A stretch of 64,000 bases of DNA from Ahaetulla prasina (lineage: Eukaryota; Chordata; Lepidosauria; Squamata; Colubridae). Location: NCBI RefSeq assembly GCF_028640845.1, contig NC_080541.1, forward strand, positions 142,432,464-142,496,463, read 5' to 3'. The notes beneath the pieces were generated by a model. That model was not told where the DNA came from. It worked only from the letters and a program-made list of their open reading frames with translations, and made no database searches. A program made the translations under genes and the position numbers. Below, in pieces: positions 12,201 through 21,794 of this stretch; position 1 is the stretch's first letter, and every line of letters starts with the position of its first letter.

Positions 12201-15200
12201 AGGAACCTTGTCCTTGGAGTCTCAGCAAAGCTGGTTGAGGAATTCTGGGAGTTGAAGTCCACAAGTCTTAAAGGGACCAATGTTGGAGACTCCTGTCCTA
12301 GTCCAATTCCATGACCAGTGCTGGAATCCTCATAACATTCTAGCCAACAGAAGTAAAGAGTCCAAGGTCTTTCTCACAAGTATTATTGCTACACCATATA
12401 CCACCCATCTTATACCTGTGCATCTGGTTTTTCCTGCTTAAGTGCAGATCCTTACATTGAACAACATTTTGCTGGGAGAGGCCCGCAACAATGTTCAGAT
12501 TTATCAAGATCCTTTGGAATCCTGAGCTTGTCTTCACAAGTATAAGCATTCCCTCCAGATTTGCACATTTTATGAGCATGCCTTTTATTCCCTCAAGTAA
12601 GACATTTATGAAGTTATTGAACAGTACTGGGCTGAGGACAGAATTCTGAGGTACCCCACCTTGTATCACATTTTTCCCAAATTATGAGTCAATCATTGTT
12701 TGATTGAAACTACTACTGAAATCTAGGCTGACTATAACTATGAGGAACAGGAGGAATTAGAATGAGATGGAGTTCCAATAGGAAATTATCAGCACTAAAG
12801 TTCTAGAAAACCAGCTCCAACACTATCAGCAATGTTTCCTGAGCAGAAAATGGGTGCAGCTTATAAAGACCAGTACAATTGCATGACGGTGTGACATTAC
12901 TCTCAGAGTCTCAATTAGCAGAACCATTCTGCAGGGACCTGGCTTCCATCTTGCTTCTGGCTTCCATTTAATTATTTAAAGCAATTTAGCAATAATTCTC
13001 TCTCTCTCAAGAGAGCCTTGGCATTACAATGATCTCTACTGAAACTCTGAGTACTCCAGACTTCCATTATGCTGTATTACATGAAAAACCATGCAATCCT
13101 ATTTTAGCCTCTTTTGTGAATAGATAATTCCAAAAGGGTGAAACTTGCAGTGAAGGGAAAGAGAGGCTTAATGCCTAATCTCCCTTCTCTTCTCTTCCCT
13201 TCCCTTCCCTTCCCTTGTTTCCCCAGAATAAAAAATTCTGGAATGCACCAAGGACAAAACACTAGCTGCTTCTCCATTGTAAAATTGTTATTTCCAAAGA
13301 TTCCTGGAAGTGTAATAATTGTTGTGATTAAAATATAACGTATGAATGAGTCTTAAGAAAGAGACAAGATTAAGTACCACAACAAAAATTAAAACCACAT
13401 TTACCTTTGATTGGCTGTCATCGGTCTGAGATGATTCTTGTGGATTCTGAAATAGACAAACAGATAAAATAGATGACATAAAAAGCAACTGGGTTGTAAA
13501 AACATCTGAATTTTTTTATCTATAGTATATAATTTTATCTATCATAAGCAATCTTTGCAGATAAAAAAATATTGAATCAAATTGTATTATTTGACAGCAT
13601 TTCACTATACAACGTAATTTTAAAATGCATGCTGACTTTACAAAGTACAGAAATATTTCAGGGAAAATGCTTACTTTGACACATGCTCCAGTATTTGATT
13701 GGGATATTTTTCCCTAATTCCAAAAAAGAAGAAAAACGGTTATTAAAATAGTATTTCCATAAATATTGTATTTATGAAGAAGAAAATAATTTGAAGGCTT
13801 CTGTTTGAGAAAAACAGCTAGTAGTTATATTAATTTTATTATTCTTCCCTGATTTAATTGAAATGTACCCTCAGGCATGCTAGCCTTTATCACACAGTTT
13901 AGTACAATAAGTAATAGTGGAATGCTACAAGAAATAGCATCCACAAGACTGAAGACCCCTAATTTGTTCCCACACACCCCAAATGGTAACATTTTTTGGC
14001 CTATTTTTTGGGGGTATCAAAGGGGTGCTGGAATAGGCCACATATGTCTGTGGATTACATTGTTTGCACTTCTAATTTAGGTCTTCAATTCTTATTTGCA
14101 GTGAGGAACATCTGTAGACTTTCAGATGTTTCTAAACTATAATTTGCAGCATCCTAGAGAGCCACGGATTCTTCAATATTAGTAAGATTTTGCCTTTTCT
14201 TCAGATATTTTTAGTATTGAATTAACCAGATCAGTCCTTGTTTCTCAGATTATTACATTTATTTCAATATTTACAGAGGTGTTTCTAAACCTTAATATCT
14301 TTATCATTTGTGGACTTCAACTCCAATAACATAGTCAAGGATATGGAAGCCCAAAATATTCAGAGACAAGCATGTGACCTCTCCTAAACATGATGTTGGT
14401 TACATTTCTTTGTACAACTAAAAACAAGAGTTTATTGATGGTCTAATATTAGAATATTTTTTTAGAAAAAAGTGTCATATCTCACCACAGTTTATATTCA
14501 GAGTCAGAAATGAATGAAATGAAAAGTAAAAATTGTTATTATTTTACATAATAGAAATTATATTACACATTATTGTAGATTACATTTTATCTACAATAAG
14601 ATGTTATCAATCTAGGAAAGGACCCCAAGTATTCTGTAAAGACAGGGTTTTACATCCTATATTTTCCTCATGAACCCTGAAAACATAAAGCATTTTTTCC
14701 TATAATGATTATGTCACACCATTAAGGAGATTATTTTGTTTTGTCTTAGTCTAGCATGAGATACTTATTCCATAAGTTTTTCTATGGTTTCTGGAATGAG
14801 GATAATAACAGAGAAGGACAAACTGCTATAGTTACTTAATACACACATAAGAATATTCTTCATTATTTTTTAAAAGTATTAAAAGGTAAAGGTAAAGGTT
14901 CCCCTCGCACATACATGCTAGTCGTTGCTGACTCTAGGGGGCGGTGCTCATCTCCGTTTCAAAGCCGAAGAGCCAGCGCTGTCCGAAGACATCTCTGTGG
15001 TCATGTGGACGGCATGACTCAACGCCAAAGGCGCACGGAACGCTGTTACCTTTCCACCAAAGGTGGTCCCTATTTTTTCTATTTGCATTTTTACATGCTT
15101 TCAAAACTGCTAGGTTGGCAGAAGCTGGGACAAGTAACGGGAGTTCACCCCGTTACACAGCAGCACTAGGGATTCGAACCACTGAGCTGCCGACCTTTCG

Positions 15201-18200
15201 ATCCATAAGCTCAACGTCCTAGTCCCTGAGCCACCGCCTCCCTTAAAAAGTATTACTGGTATTCAATTAATCCCCCTCTATTAAATTAGATAAAAGTAAA
15301 GAATCATCTATGTTTAATAGATACCTTTCTCCTACTTTTTCTTGCTGTATTTCTTCTGTCAAGATTTTGGGAACCAACAGTTGCATTGGATACATATTCC
15401 TCTTCAGAATCGGCAATAAGGACATTGAGATCAATATCTTCATCATTGTCACTGAACGTGTCAGAACCAGCTAGGATCTCAGAAACTATGGATGCTATGG
15501 AATCATTGGTTAGCATCGAGCGATTGGTTGCCATAAACTCATTAGTGTCTACATCTCTGGGCGAAAGAGTTTTGCTATGAATACCAACCCAGTAGTTACC
15601 GTAATCCTGAACAAAGGTTCCCCTGAGGGAGAAGAAAACAGATATTATTCAAAACAGGAAGATTTTTTTATAGTGGTTATGACTGCAGTCTTGGCAGGAT
15701 TAGTTTGAGATGTATTCCTTGACTCTGGAGGAGCTGCCTTTAGCTGCTCCTATGAGGTATTTCCGGTTCCTGCCATATGTAGATATATACCTGTAATGAT
15801 GGCTTGTTGGAGGTCTTTTCTATGATTAAAACTACTTGAAGCATGATGTCAGAAGTCTGAATCCATGTCTTCCTGATAAATTTGAAGCATATTCCTGAAA
15901 GCTAAGCAGTGGAAGCATGGCAGCCTGAGGCCATGAGGGTGAGTGGAGACTGCGGCAGCAATTGGAATAAGTTCAGGGCAGAGTTCGAAGAAGATTATGC
16001 CTTAGCTAGAGGCTTGGATGATAAGTCGGCAGCAGTTCAAGCTGCCACATTAAGGAGATTGATGGGCAGTGAATGCCTCCACATCTACAGACACAACTTA
16101 ATCCTTTCTATGGAGCAAGAAAGAGATACCAAAGTTATTCTAGACGCTCTAGAGACTTATTTCAGACCTCTCAAAAATGTTTCAAGTAGTTTTAATCATA
16201 GAAAAGACCCCCAACAAGCCATCATTACAGGTATGTATCTACATATGACAGGAATCGGAAATACCTCACAGGAGCATCTGAAGGCAGCTCCTCGAGAGTC
16301 AGGGAATACATCTCAAAATAATCCAGCCAAGACTGCAGACATAACCACTGTAACATCTTTCCTTTTTCATTAATACAACTGTCACATTTTAAAACATTAT
16401 AAAACCTTATTAACCTTATAAGCATTATATATATGCATTAAAATGATATAAAACACTGTATTATTAAAACATTATAAACATTATAAAACATTGTGAAACA
16501 TGCAACGTTCCGATGCAAGCAACTGTAACAGATTTTCTCTAATAAGGTATCTCATGTCATAAACACATGATCTTTTGCATCAACACTTTTCACCACATGA
16601 TCTGGATTAACTTGATCTTTATCAAAGAAAAACCAAAGTAGTTCTTTTTAGCTGGGAGACAACTCAAGTCATAATTTTCTTTGAGGCCTAGAAGCATGAA
16701 GTTTTCTGTTTTTTAATCTTATCCATCTGAATGGATTTGGTCCATGGCTGATTTCCTAATGCCCTCTCCACCAAAATTCCCTATAAAGTGAAAAATATTT
16801 CTTACAGTGTGTTATTGCTCAATTATACATTTCTGTCCTGAACAAAAACACAGATTTTATTTGATTGTTTTTTTAAAAAAGATCTCCCTTAATAATCAGG
16901 AAAGTCCCTACTTACATAATCCTTATTCTTTTAGTGCCCTGTGGAGCAACCCAAAATGTTTTAATCCTGTGCTTTCTAATGGGGTTGTTGTGACTTACTG
17001 CAGAATTCTGAAAACAGAAAAGAGAAAAAATTAAGAATTGTGGAAACAAATACATATGCATTGCTCATTAACAAAAAGGAACACTATATAGATCAAGGGG
17101 AGTCAACCTTTTTATACCTCCCGCCCACTTTTGTATCTCTGTTAGTAGTAAAATTTTCTAACTGCTCACTGTTCCACAGTAATGGTGATTTATAAAGTGT
17201 ATCCTCGTCTACACATGCCTCTCGCACATCGTGGATTGAGTTTGGGGGGGGTTACAGCTGGGTGGTGTGGGGGGAGATGCGTGAGCTATTCTGGGACGAG
17301 GCTCTTTTATTTGTGGTCACACTATAGCACCATTTAGTTTCACTTACGTAACGTGAACTAAACTTATGCGCAGGGGATACAAATAGTATATTTTCAGAAA
17401 TTTAAATTGTCACGGGGAATTTTATGAAAACCTAATGAAAATGTTTTTAAATAATGCTATGATTTTTTTAAAAAAAGTCAGTTAAATTAAATCGGAAACC
17501 GGTTTGGAGCAGGAAGATGAGCCAGGACCAAAGCCTTCAGACAGCAGTGACATGAATCCCCAGGAGCATCCAGAGAGCTGGGGGCTAAGGAAGATGCAAT
17601 GCTGTGTCTGTCTGGCATGTGGGGGAAAGGGGAGCAATTGACTGGATGGTCAGCCGCCCGCCCTAGTAAAAGCAGGGGAGGCTTTGCTGGCTGAGGAACT
17701 CTGGGAGTTGAAGTCCACAAGTCTTCAAGTTGCCAAGGTTGGAGACCCCTGGTCTGGCAGATTTTGGGTTGTTTTTTTCTGTGGATTTTGGATTTTGCTC
17801 TTGCCTTGTGGAATTGTGGATCTTGGCTTTTGTGGATATCAGACCTTGTCCTTGGGACTGTGCTCTCACAGAGAAATTGGAGTTGAATTTTACCAGATAA
17901 ATGCGAACAGTTTGGAAACTGTCAGGTTTCTTTGGGAAGCTGCTTGATTTATGTATGGTTATGCAATACACATAATGTACTAGCATCTGGGATTAGTGAT
18001 TTCGGTCACAACAGAAGTTAGGGGTCCCTAGTTTAGTTAGCACATTGAACAAACCAGGCCTGATTTGTTAAGTCACTCTTGTAAGCAAAAGCAATTGATG
18101 ACCATTATTGGTGATTATTCCCTCTTATTGATAGGGAATGAACTGATTCTCAACATACAGTGTTGCAATACGTGTCCATCTTTTAAAAATGAATAACTTG

Positions 18201-20744
18201 TTGCAAACCAAAAATAAATGAGTATTTAAGGTAAAGGTAAAATCAAGCAATAGGAGGAGTAGGGATTTCAAGAATATTCTTTCCTGTAGGGCAGCGGTCA
18301 CCAACTGGTGGTCTGTGGACCACCAGTGGACCGCGAGAAAAATTTGGTGGTCCACAGAAAAATTATTTGCATTTTTTATATTGCACTAAATCAGGGATCC
18401 TCAAAGTACGGCCCTTGGGCCAGATACATGCAAGAAACGTTTGTGTTGCTGTAGAGTCTCCCCTTTCAGGGTCTTTTTGTGTGGGTCAGAGGGGAACAGA
18501 AATTCTGACTTGGGGTCTGCTTCAGCCTCCTGGTGCGGGGCTTTGAGCAAAGGCTGGACAGAAGTGCCACTGGTGGCAAAGAGCCGGAGGGTCTTGTTCC
18601 AGTGGGACTGCATCATGGCCTGGAACTATCTGACCATCTCAGCCCACTGAGCCTCCAGGCGCCGGTATCTGGCCTTGCATTCCTGCAGGTCTTCCCTCTG
18701 CTTGGAAAGCCTATGCTCCTAGTCCTCAGGGAGGTGCTTCTGCTGAGCCTCCTTCTCGGTCAGATTCAATTTGAACTGAGCTGTTTTGCCAACTCTTTCT
18801 CGTGGTGGCTGCTTAGTTGCAACAACTGCTTCCTGTTGGGGCCCTAAGGAGCCCAGGTGGGGAGGCAAGGAGTGGCTGGGAGGGGAGGGGTGAGTAGAGG
18901 CTGGTGAGTGCCCCTTGACATGAGTGACATCGAGTTAGCCAAACCCACCCAGTCATATGACCACCTAGCCATGCCCACCCAGCCGGTCATTAGGCAGATT
19001 ATATTAGTGGTCCGCAGGATTTAAAATTATGAATTGGTGCTCCCTGAGGTCCAAAAAGTTGGAGACCCCTGCTGTAGGGTATTATCACAGAATCTTGAAC
19101 ATCCATCAGTTTTTCTCTGCTACACTATATATCAAACAAAATCAAGGTATGATTCTTTTGAGTTTCTTTCTCATGCTTTCTTCTTTTGGGGGACTGATAT
19201 ATATTCTGAAACTCTTAACACTTTGTTCATCTCTTCCTCATTCCCAGGGCCATGTCTACATTCCATCGTATGGAGGGTTTTTGTTAAACAAATTTTCAAA
19301 GAACAACATAGCATAAATACATTATCTGGACACAAAGACACATACCGTTCTATCGGCACATGGGAGACCTTGTGTGTTTGGATCTACAATACGAAAGGTG
19401 CCAACAGGAACATTTCCATCAATTTCTCGGGCTTGTATCATAAATGCTATAAATCCAGATGATGACGTTCCTTCTAATACCACTAGGGACAACCAATGGA
19501 TAAATAATTCATAGCATTAGAGAACTGTGTTGGTGTTTTTTGGGGGGGGGGGGGAATTAGACTTAAAATACGCATCAGTGCTTTTCTTTCTAATTGTTTT
19601 TTTACTTTCATTTTGAAGTCCAGTGGTATTCACACAATATAATCTTTGCTGGAATAAATAATCCCTAGTGCTTGACAGTGCATCAAGATTAGTTTTAAAT
19701 GCATGTATTGAGATATAAAAATGTAAGAGTTGGTTGAACACGTTCAAATCAGTTATTGCTAAGATGAGACCAGCTAAGATGTCATCTAATTTTCCTTAGC
19801 ATCAAGTTACCTAGTTCTAAAAGAGTGGTAAATATTTAAAAAAATGAATCATATAATTTGTGACTTCCAGCAATATACAAATAAAGCACCTTTTAATAAT
19901 GTCCGCTAAATTGCATTTAATTAATATTTTGCATTTGCTGAGGACAAATAAGGAGACATGCAATCCAGTCTCCAATCCAAAATATTTTTATTTTTATTTT
20001 ATTTTATTATGTCACTCAGTATATATAAGCATAAGCATATAATAACTATACAATATATAAGCATATATATATAAGTATGAGTATGTAATAACTATATTAA
20101 TTGGATATAACGAAAGGAAACAATAGGACAGGAATGGTAGGCACGCTTGTGCTCTTATGCACGCCCCTTACAGACCTCTTAGGAATGGGGTGATAGTAGA
20201 CAGTTAGATAGTAGATAGTAGACAGTTTTTGGTTGAAGCTTTGGGGATTTTGGGAAGAGACTACAGAGTCAGGTAGTGTATTCCAAGCATTAACAACTCT
20301 CTTACTGAAGTCATATTTTCTGCAGTCAAGATTGGAGCAGTTAACATTAAGCTTAAATCTATTGTGTGCTCTTGTATTGTTGCGATTGAAGTTGAAGTAA
20401 TCTTTGACAGGAAGGACATTGTAATAGATGATTCTATGAGTTAAACTCAGATCATGTCGAAGGCGGCGTAGTTCTAAATTTTCTAAACCCAGGATTTCAA
20501 GTCTGGTGGCATAAGGCATTTTGTTATATTCAGAGGAGTGGAGAACTCTTCTTGTAAAATATTATTCTATGTAATATTATATAAATATAAATAATATAAA
20601 TATTATTCTTGTAAAATATTATTCTAAAATATAATATCATATTCTATGCTGATTTCTACAACATCACAGCAGTCCGAAAACAAAGCCGTGAAGGCATGGT
20701 GAGCAGTGAGATATAATTTTGGCATATATTGCTGACATAATTTC

Positions 20745-20800
<56 letters not shown>

Positions 20801-21480
20801 TCCTTTCTTTCTCCTTTTTCTTTCTCTTTTCTTTCTCTTTTCTCTCTTTCTTTCTCTTTCTTTCTCTCTCTCTTGCCTTCTTCCTTCCTTCCTTCCTTCC
20901 TTCCTTCCTTCCTTCCTTCCTTCCTTCCTTCCTTCCTTCCTTCCTTCCTTCCTTCCTTTTTTCTTTCTACAAGAGCAAACAAATTAAGTTTGCACACTCC
21001 TAAAGTACAATGTTACAGTCTGTATTTCATGCTTTTATACACAGGGGACTGAAACTAGTCTGACTGGACTGGGTTTCATTAAAAATATACCATATATCCA
21101 GCTAATTTCAGCTAATTAGCTTAATATCTTACAACTTGAAGACTTTTTTTTAAAGAAACAAACTGTATGGCAAATTTAAACTGCAACTGAAAAAGCTATT
21201 GACAGATAACGTTGAAGATCTGATTGGTTTTAGCAGAACTTACTCAATTTCTGAGCTACAATGAACCCCTGTCCACTTTTTTACCTTGTATTTCATTTCC
21301 AGGGTCATATCTCTCAAAAGCGACGGAGATGACATAAGGTGGGCTTGAGGTCTGTGGGGAACTTCCATGATCTGGTAACATGGAGTCACAAGCTATTGAA
21401 ATATCGTTGTATGGATATCCAAAGATCTGGGACACAAATAATGTACAAAAAATGATCCCAAAGAAGGAATGTGTCGCCAT
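6209..21480 (-). CDS. Secreted Reeler-domain protein, 10 coding exons, 328 aa
   Basis: I assembled this gene from splice sites. The coding exons on the minus strand are 21480-21285, 19482-19346, 17007-16916, 15622-15325, 13713-13675, 13446-13405, 9970-9923, 8180-8139, 6622-6584 and 6262-6209 (stop). Every junction is GT-AG and the reading phase is continuous, giving 328 residues. Residues 1-21 form a signal peptide. Residues about 22-160 match a Reeler domain: Cys31 in the CDSMLPDHG motif, the GFIAFMIQAR and VGTF strands, Cys107, a TFWVAP strand and a final YWVGI strand. After it come a Ser/Asp/Glu-rich linker with N-x-S/T sequons at Asn175, Asn181 and Asn221, a basic RKSRRK stretch at 236-241, and a hydrophilic tail with three cysteines. 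Known Reeler proteins (reelin, F-spondin, FRRS1, REELD1) carry further domains or a membrane helix; none is seen here. Secretion is inferred, and the function is unknown. Confidence 0.82.
6584..6622 (-). CDS. Reeler gene: mini-exon 5 of the tail
   Basis: 39 bp, phase 0 to 0, encoding READSSDQPSHGQ, with acceptor tatccag and donor gtaagg. The predicted intron to the last exon is 321 bp. Confidence 0.66.
7053..7189. mobile_element. hAT-type MITE, 137 bp
   Basis: The ends TAGTGGTGGGATTCAAG / GGAATTCCACCTCTG are inverted repeats. The flanks ctcttgaa and ttcttgaa form an 8-bp duplication with one mismatch. It is a reversed copy of the element at 53168-53303 and lies in a Reeler-gene intron. Confidence 0.65.
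8139..8180 (-). CDS. Reeler gene: mini-exon 4 of the tail
   Basis: 42 bp, phase 0 to 0, encoding DGVPSVYNKYGCRD. The acceptor is ttcttag and the donor gtaagt. Cys is third from the exon end. Confidence 0.68.
8560..9015 (+). mobile_element. CR1-type LINE 3' end
   Basis: Broken reading (VAGLFCCDTRTVGSSPHEMR, then SLLNFRRSLKT) resembles the C-terminus of CR1-family ORF2. An AT-rich 3' segment ending in AATAAATAACAAATACATAAATA follows. Confidence 0.5.
9188..9661. mobile_element. TA-MITE with nested SINE/CR1 tail
   Basis: Ends CAGGTAGTCCTCAACTTACG and GGATTATCTG with TA on both sides. At about 9265-9333 it is interrupted by a TAAGCCGCCCTGAGTC...GGGCGGGATATAAAT tail, showing that a retrotransposon landed in the MITE. 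Confidence 0.7.
9923..9970 (-). CDS. Reeler gene: mini-exon 3 of the tail
   Basis: 48 bp, phase 0 to 0, encoding VLVVKQGNSKGSGCIG. The acceptor is ttccag and the donor gtatgt. Cys is again third from the exon end. Confidence 0.66.
10391..10622 (+). mobile_element. tRNA-derived squamate SINE
   Basis: It has a tRNA-like head (GTGGCACAATGGTTAGAATG, then GGCAGTTCAATTCTC as A- and B-box regions), then the TGACTCAGCCTTCCATTCTT body and a GCGATATATAAGTCTAAGTG tail ending in a TGCTATTGCTATA run. Sense orientation is opposite to the host Reeler gene. Confidence 0.75.
10850..11260 (-). mobile_element. Old CR1 3'-region fragment
   Basis: Sequence such as ATTTTAAATTGAACCTAGAG and GTTGCAGTGGCCCAGGTAGA parallels the better-preserved CR1 copy at 49855-50850 (TTGAATTGGACCCGGAAGAC, GTTGCAGTAGTCCAGGCGGG). 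Confidence 0.5.
11434..12018. mobile_element. Complete 585-bp hAT MITE with perfect 8-bp TSD
   Basis: Ends CAGGGGTGAAATG / CATTTCACCCCTG, flanked on both sides by ctttagga. The interior has several imperfect repeats centred on CCTCTTCGGCYGAAGAGG palindromes joined by GGGTTCTGACGATCCCAGCT blocks. It has no transposase. Confidence 0.85.
12205..12298. mobile_element. hAT MITE half-copy (GTTGAAGTCCACAAGTC family)
   Basis: Matches one arm of the palindromic element at 22910-23044 through CTGGGAGTTGAAGTCCACAA to TGTTGGAGACTCCTG. Confidence 0.6.
12330..12870 (-). mobile_element. Degenerate LINE reverse transcriptase (CR1-like)
   Basis: Minus-strand reading gives GGVPQNSVLSPVLFNNFINV (RT block with P-Q-G-S-V-L), then decayed sequence and KDLGLF, in the order expected for a CR1-clade RT. 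The catalytic Y/FADD box is lost, so it is not functional. Confidence 0.6.
13405..13446 (-). CDS. Reeler gene: mini-exon 2 of the tail
   Basis: 42 bp, phase 0 to 0, encoding NPQESSQTDDSQSK, with acceptor tttcag and donor gtaaat. It is hydrophilic with no cysteine. The intron that follows (13404-9971) is about 3.4 kb and filled with repeats. Confidence 0.7.
13675..13713 (-). CDS. Reeler gene: mini-exon 1 of the tail
   Basis: 39 bp, phase 0 on both sides, encoding GKISQSNTGACVK. The acceptor is ttag and the donor gtaagc. Cys is the third residue from the exon end, a layout repeated in two later mini-exons. The next intron is only 228 bp. Confidence 0.72.
14885..15244 (-). mobile_element. Sauria-type SINE, full length
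   Basis: On the minus strand it starts with a tRNA-like GGCGGTGGCTCAGGGACTAG head and a GGTTCGAATCCCTAGTGCTG B-box region. It ends in the Bov-B-related GGGGAACCTTTACCTTTACC tail. Confidence 0.8.
15325..15622 (-). CDS. Reeler gene: last Reeler strand, acidic linker and dibasic site
   Basis: 298 bp, phase 2 to phase 0, residues 142-241. It completes the domain with VQDYGNYWVGI. An acidic, Ser-rich linker follows (SDNDEDIDLN, ADSEEEY), with three N-glycosylation sequons. It ends in RKSRRK, an R-x-x-R motif that proprotein convertases could cut (inference). The donor is gtatct. Confidence 0.82.
15669..16352. repeat. Foldback: 172-bp inverted repeats around a gag-like fragment
   Basis: Bases 15669-15840 and 16181-16352 are near-identical reverse complements (for example TCATAGAAAAGACCYCCAAC). 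They enclose about 340 bp. The structure sits in the Reeler gene intron between exons 15622-15325 and 17007-16916. Confidence 0.75.
15909..16190 (+). pseudogene. Gag-like fragment of an LTR retrotransposon
   Basis: The frame reads NWNKFRAEFEEDYALARGLD, then LRRLMGSE and ILDALETYFRPLKNV. This order recalls the gag N-terminal part of Ty3/Gypsy-like elements (W-x-x-F...I-Y...L-E-x-Y-F-x-P-x-K-N). The frame then runs into the foldback arm. No protease, RT or LTR is seen. Confidence 0.5.
16380..16500. repeat. Short AAACATTATAAAAC-type repeats
   Basis: Imperfect tandem copies of an ACATTATAAAAC unit next to the foldback element. Confidence 0.5.
16916..17007 (-). CDS. Reeler gene: Reeler exon with TFWVAP strand
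   Basis: 92 bp, phase 0 to phase 2, residues 112-141 plus two bases. NSAVSHNNPIRKHRIKTFWV corresponds to the conserved T-H-x-N-x-x-K...W-x-A-P part of Reeler domains. The acceptor is ttttcag and the donor gtaagt. Confidence 0.8.
17096..17510. mobile_element. Probable hAT-type non-autonomous element fragment
   Basis: Begins GGGGAGTCAACCTTTTTATA followed by CTCCCGCCCACTTTTGTATC, a dispersed squamate repeat pattern recalled from family knowledge. The right end is not defined. Confidence 0.4.
17690..17757. mobile_element. hAT MITE half-copy
   Basis: GCTGAGGAACTCTGGGAGTT to GGTTGGAGACCCCTGG matches the right arm of the element at 22910-23044. Confidence 0.6.
18292..19071. mobile_element. 780-bp hAT element with perfect TSD ctgtaggg
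   Basis: Inverted ends CAGCGGTCACCAACTGG and AAGTTGGAGACCCCTG are flanked by ctgtaggg on both sides. A second terminus-like motif (CAGGGATCCTCAAAGTACGG) at 18392 suggests a composite. No intact transposase. It is inside the Reeler-gene intron 19345-17008. Confidence 0.8.
19346..19482 (-). CDS. Reeler gene: core Reeler exon
   Basis: 137 bp, phase 1 to phase 0, residues 66-111. It holds the GFIAFMIQAR and PVGTFRIVD strands and Cys107, the likely disulfide partner of Cys31 by analogy with other Reeler domains. The acceptor is ctag and the donor gtatgt. Confidence 0.82.
20097..20590 (-). mobile_element. CR1/L3-type LINE 3' fragment
   Basis: The minus-strand frame LEILGLENLELRRLRHDLSL, then NVLPVKDYFNFN and NAWNTLPDSVV is the same C-terminal ORF2 segment as in the copy at 51490-52395. 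5'-truncated. Confidence 0.8.
20743..20957. repeat. (CTTT)n and (CCTT)n polypyrimidine tract
   Basis: Long uninterrupted CTTT repeats, a mixed CT segment and about 19 CCTT units. Purine-rich on the minus strand, which is the sense strand of the Reeler gene's second intron. Confidence 0.95.
21285..21480 (-). CDS. Reeler gene: start codon, signal peptide and first Reeler strand exon
   Basis: The ATG follows directly after a strong acceptor (a long CT tract ending in cag), so at least one upstream 5'UTR exon is likely; I could not locate it. The exon codes for residues 1-65. These are a hydrophobic signal peptide (about 1-21, with cleavage near GYPY), then Cys31 in the CDSMLPDHG motif typical of Reeler domains. 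It ends in phase 1 at a gtaaaa donor. Confidence 0.82.
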
Positions 21481-21794
21481 CTGAAGAAAGAGAGAGAGAG
21501 AGAAAAGATGAGTGAGTAGGAAATATCTATAGAAAAATGAGCAGTTTGTTTTGCCAGGGGTGAGAAAATAATTGTTACTGAAAATACATAACTTTTTCAT
21601 GAGGACAATTACTTATAATGATGTATTTTTAAAATATATCTTGTTTGCCAATTTATTAAGGGAAGAAGCTGAACAGTATTTGGAAAAAGAGCAGCAGGAA
21701 CAGAAGCACCTGTCAGTGGCTGAGCTCACAGGTTTTAAAAAATGGCTTCATATTGATTTATCATAAAATGCGAATCTACTCATTGGAAACTGTA

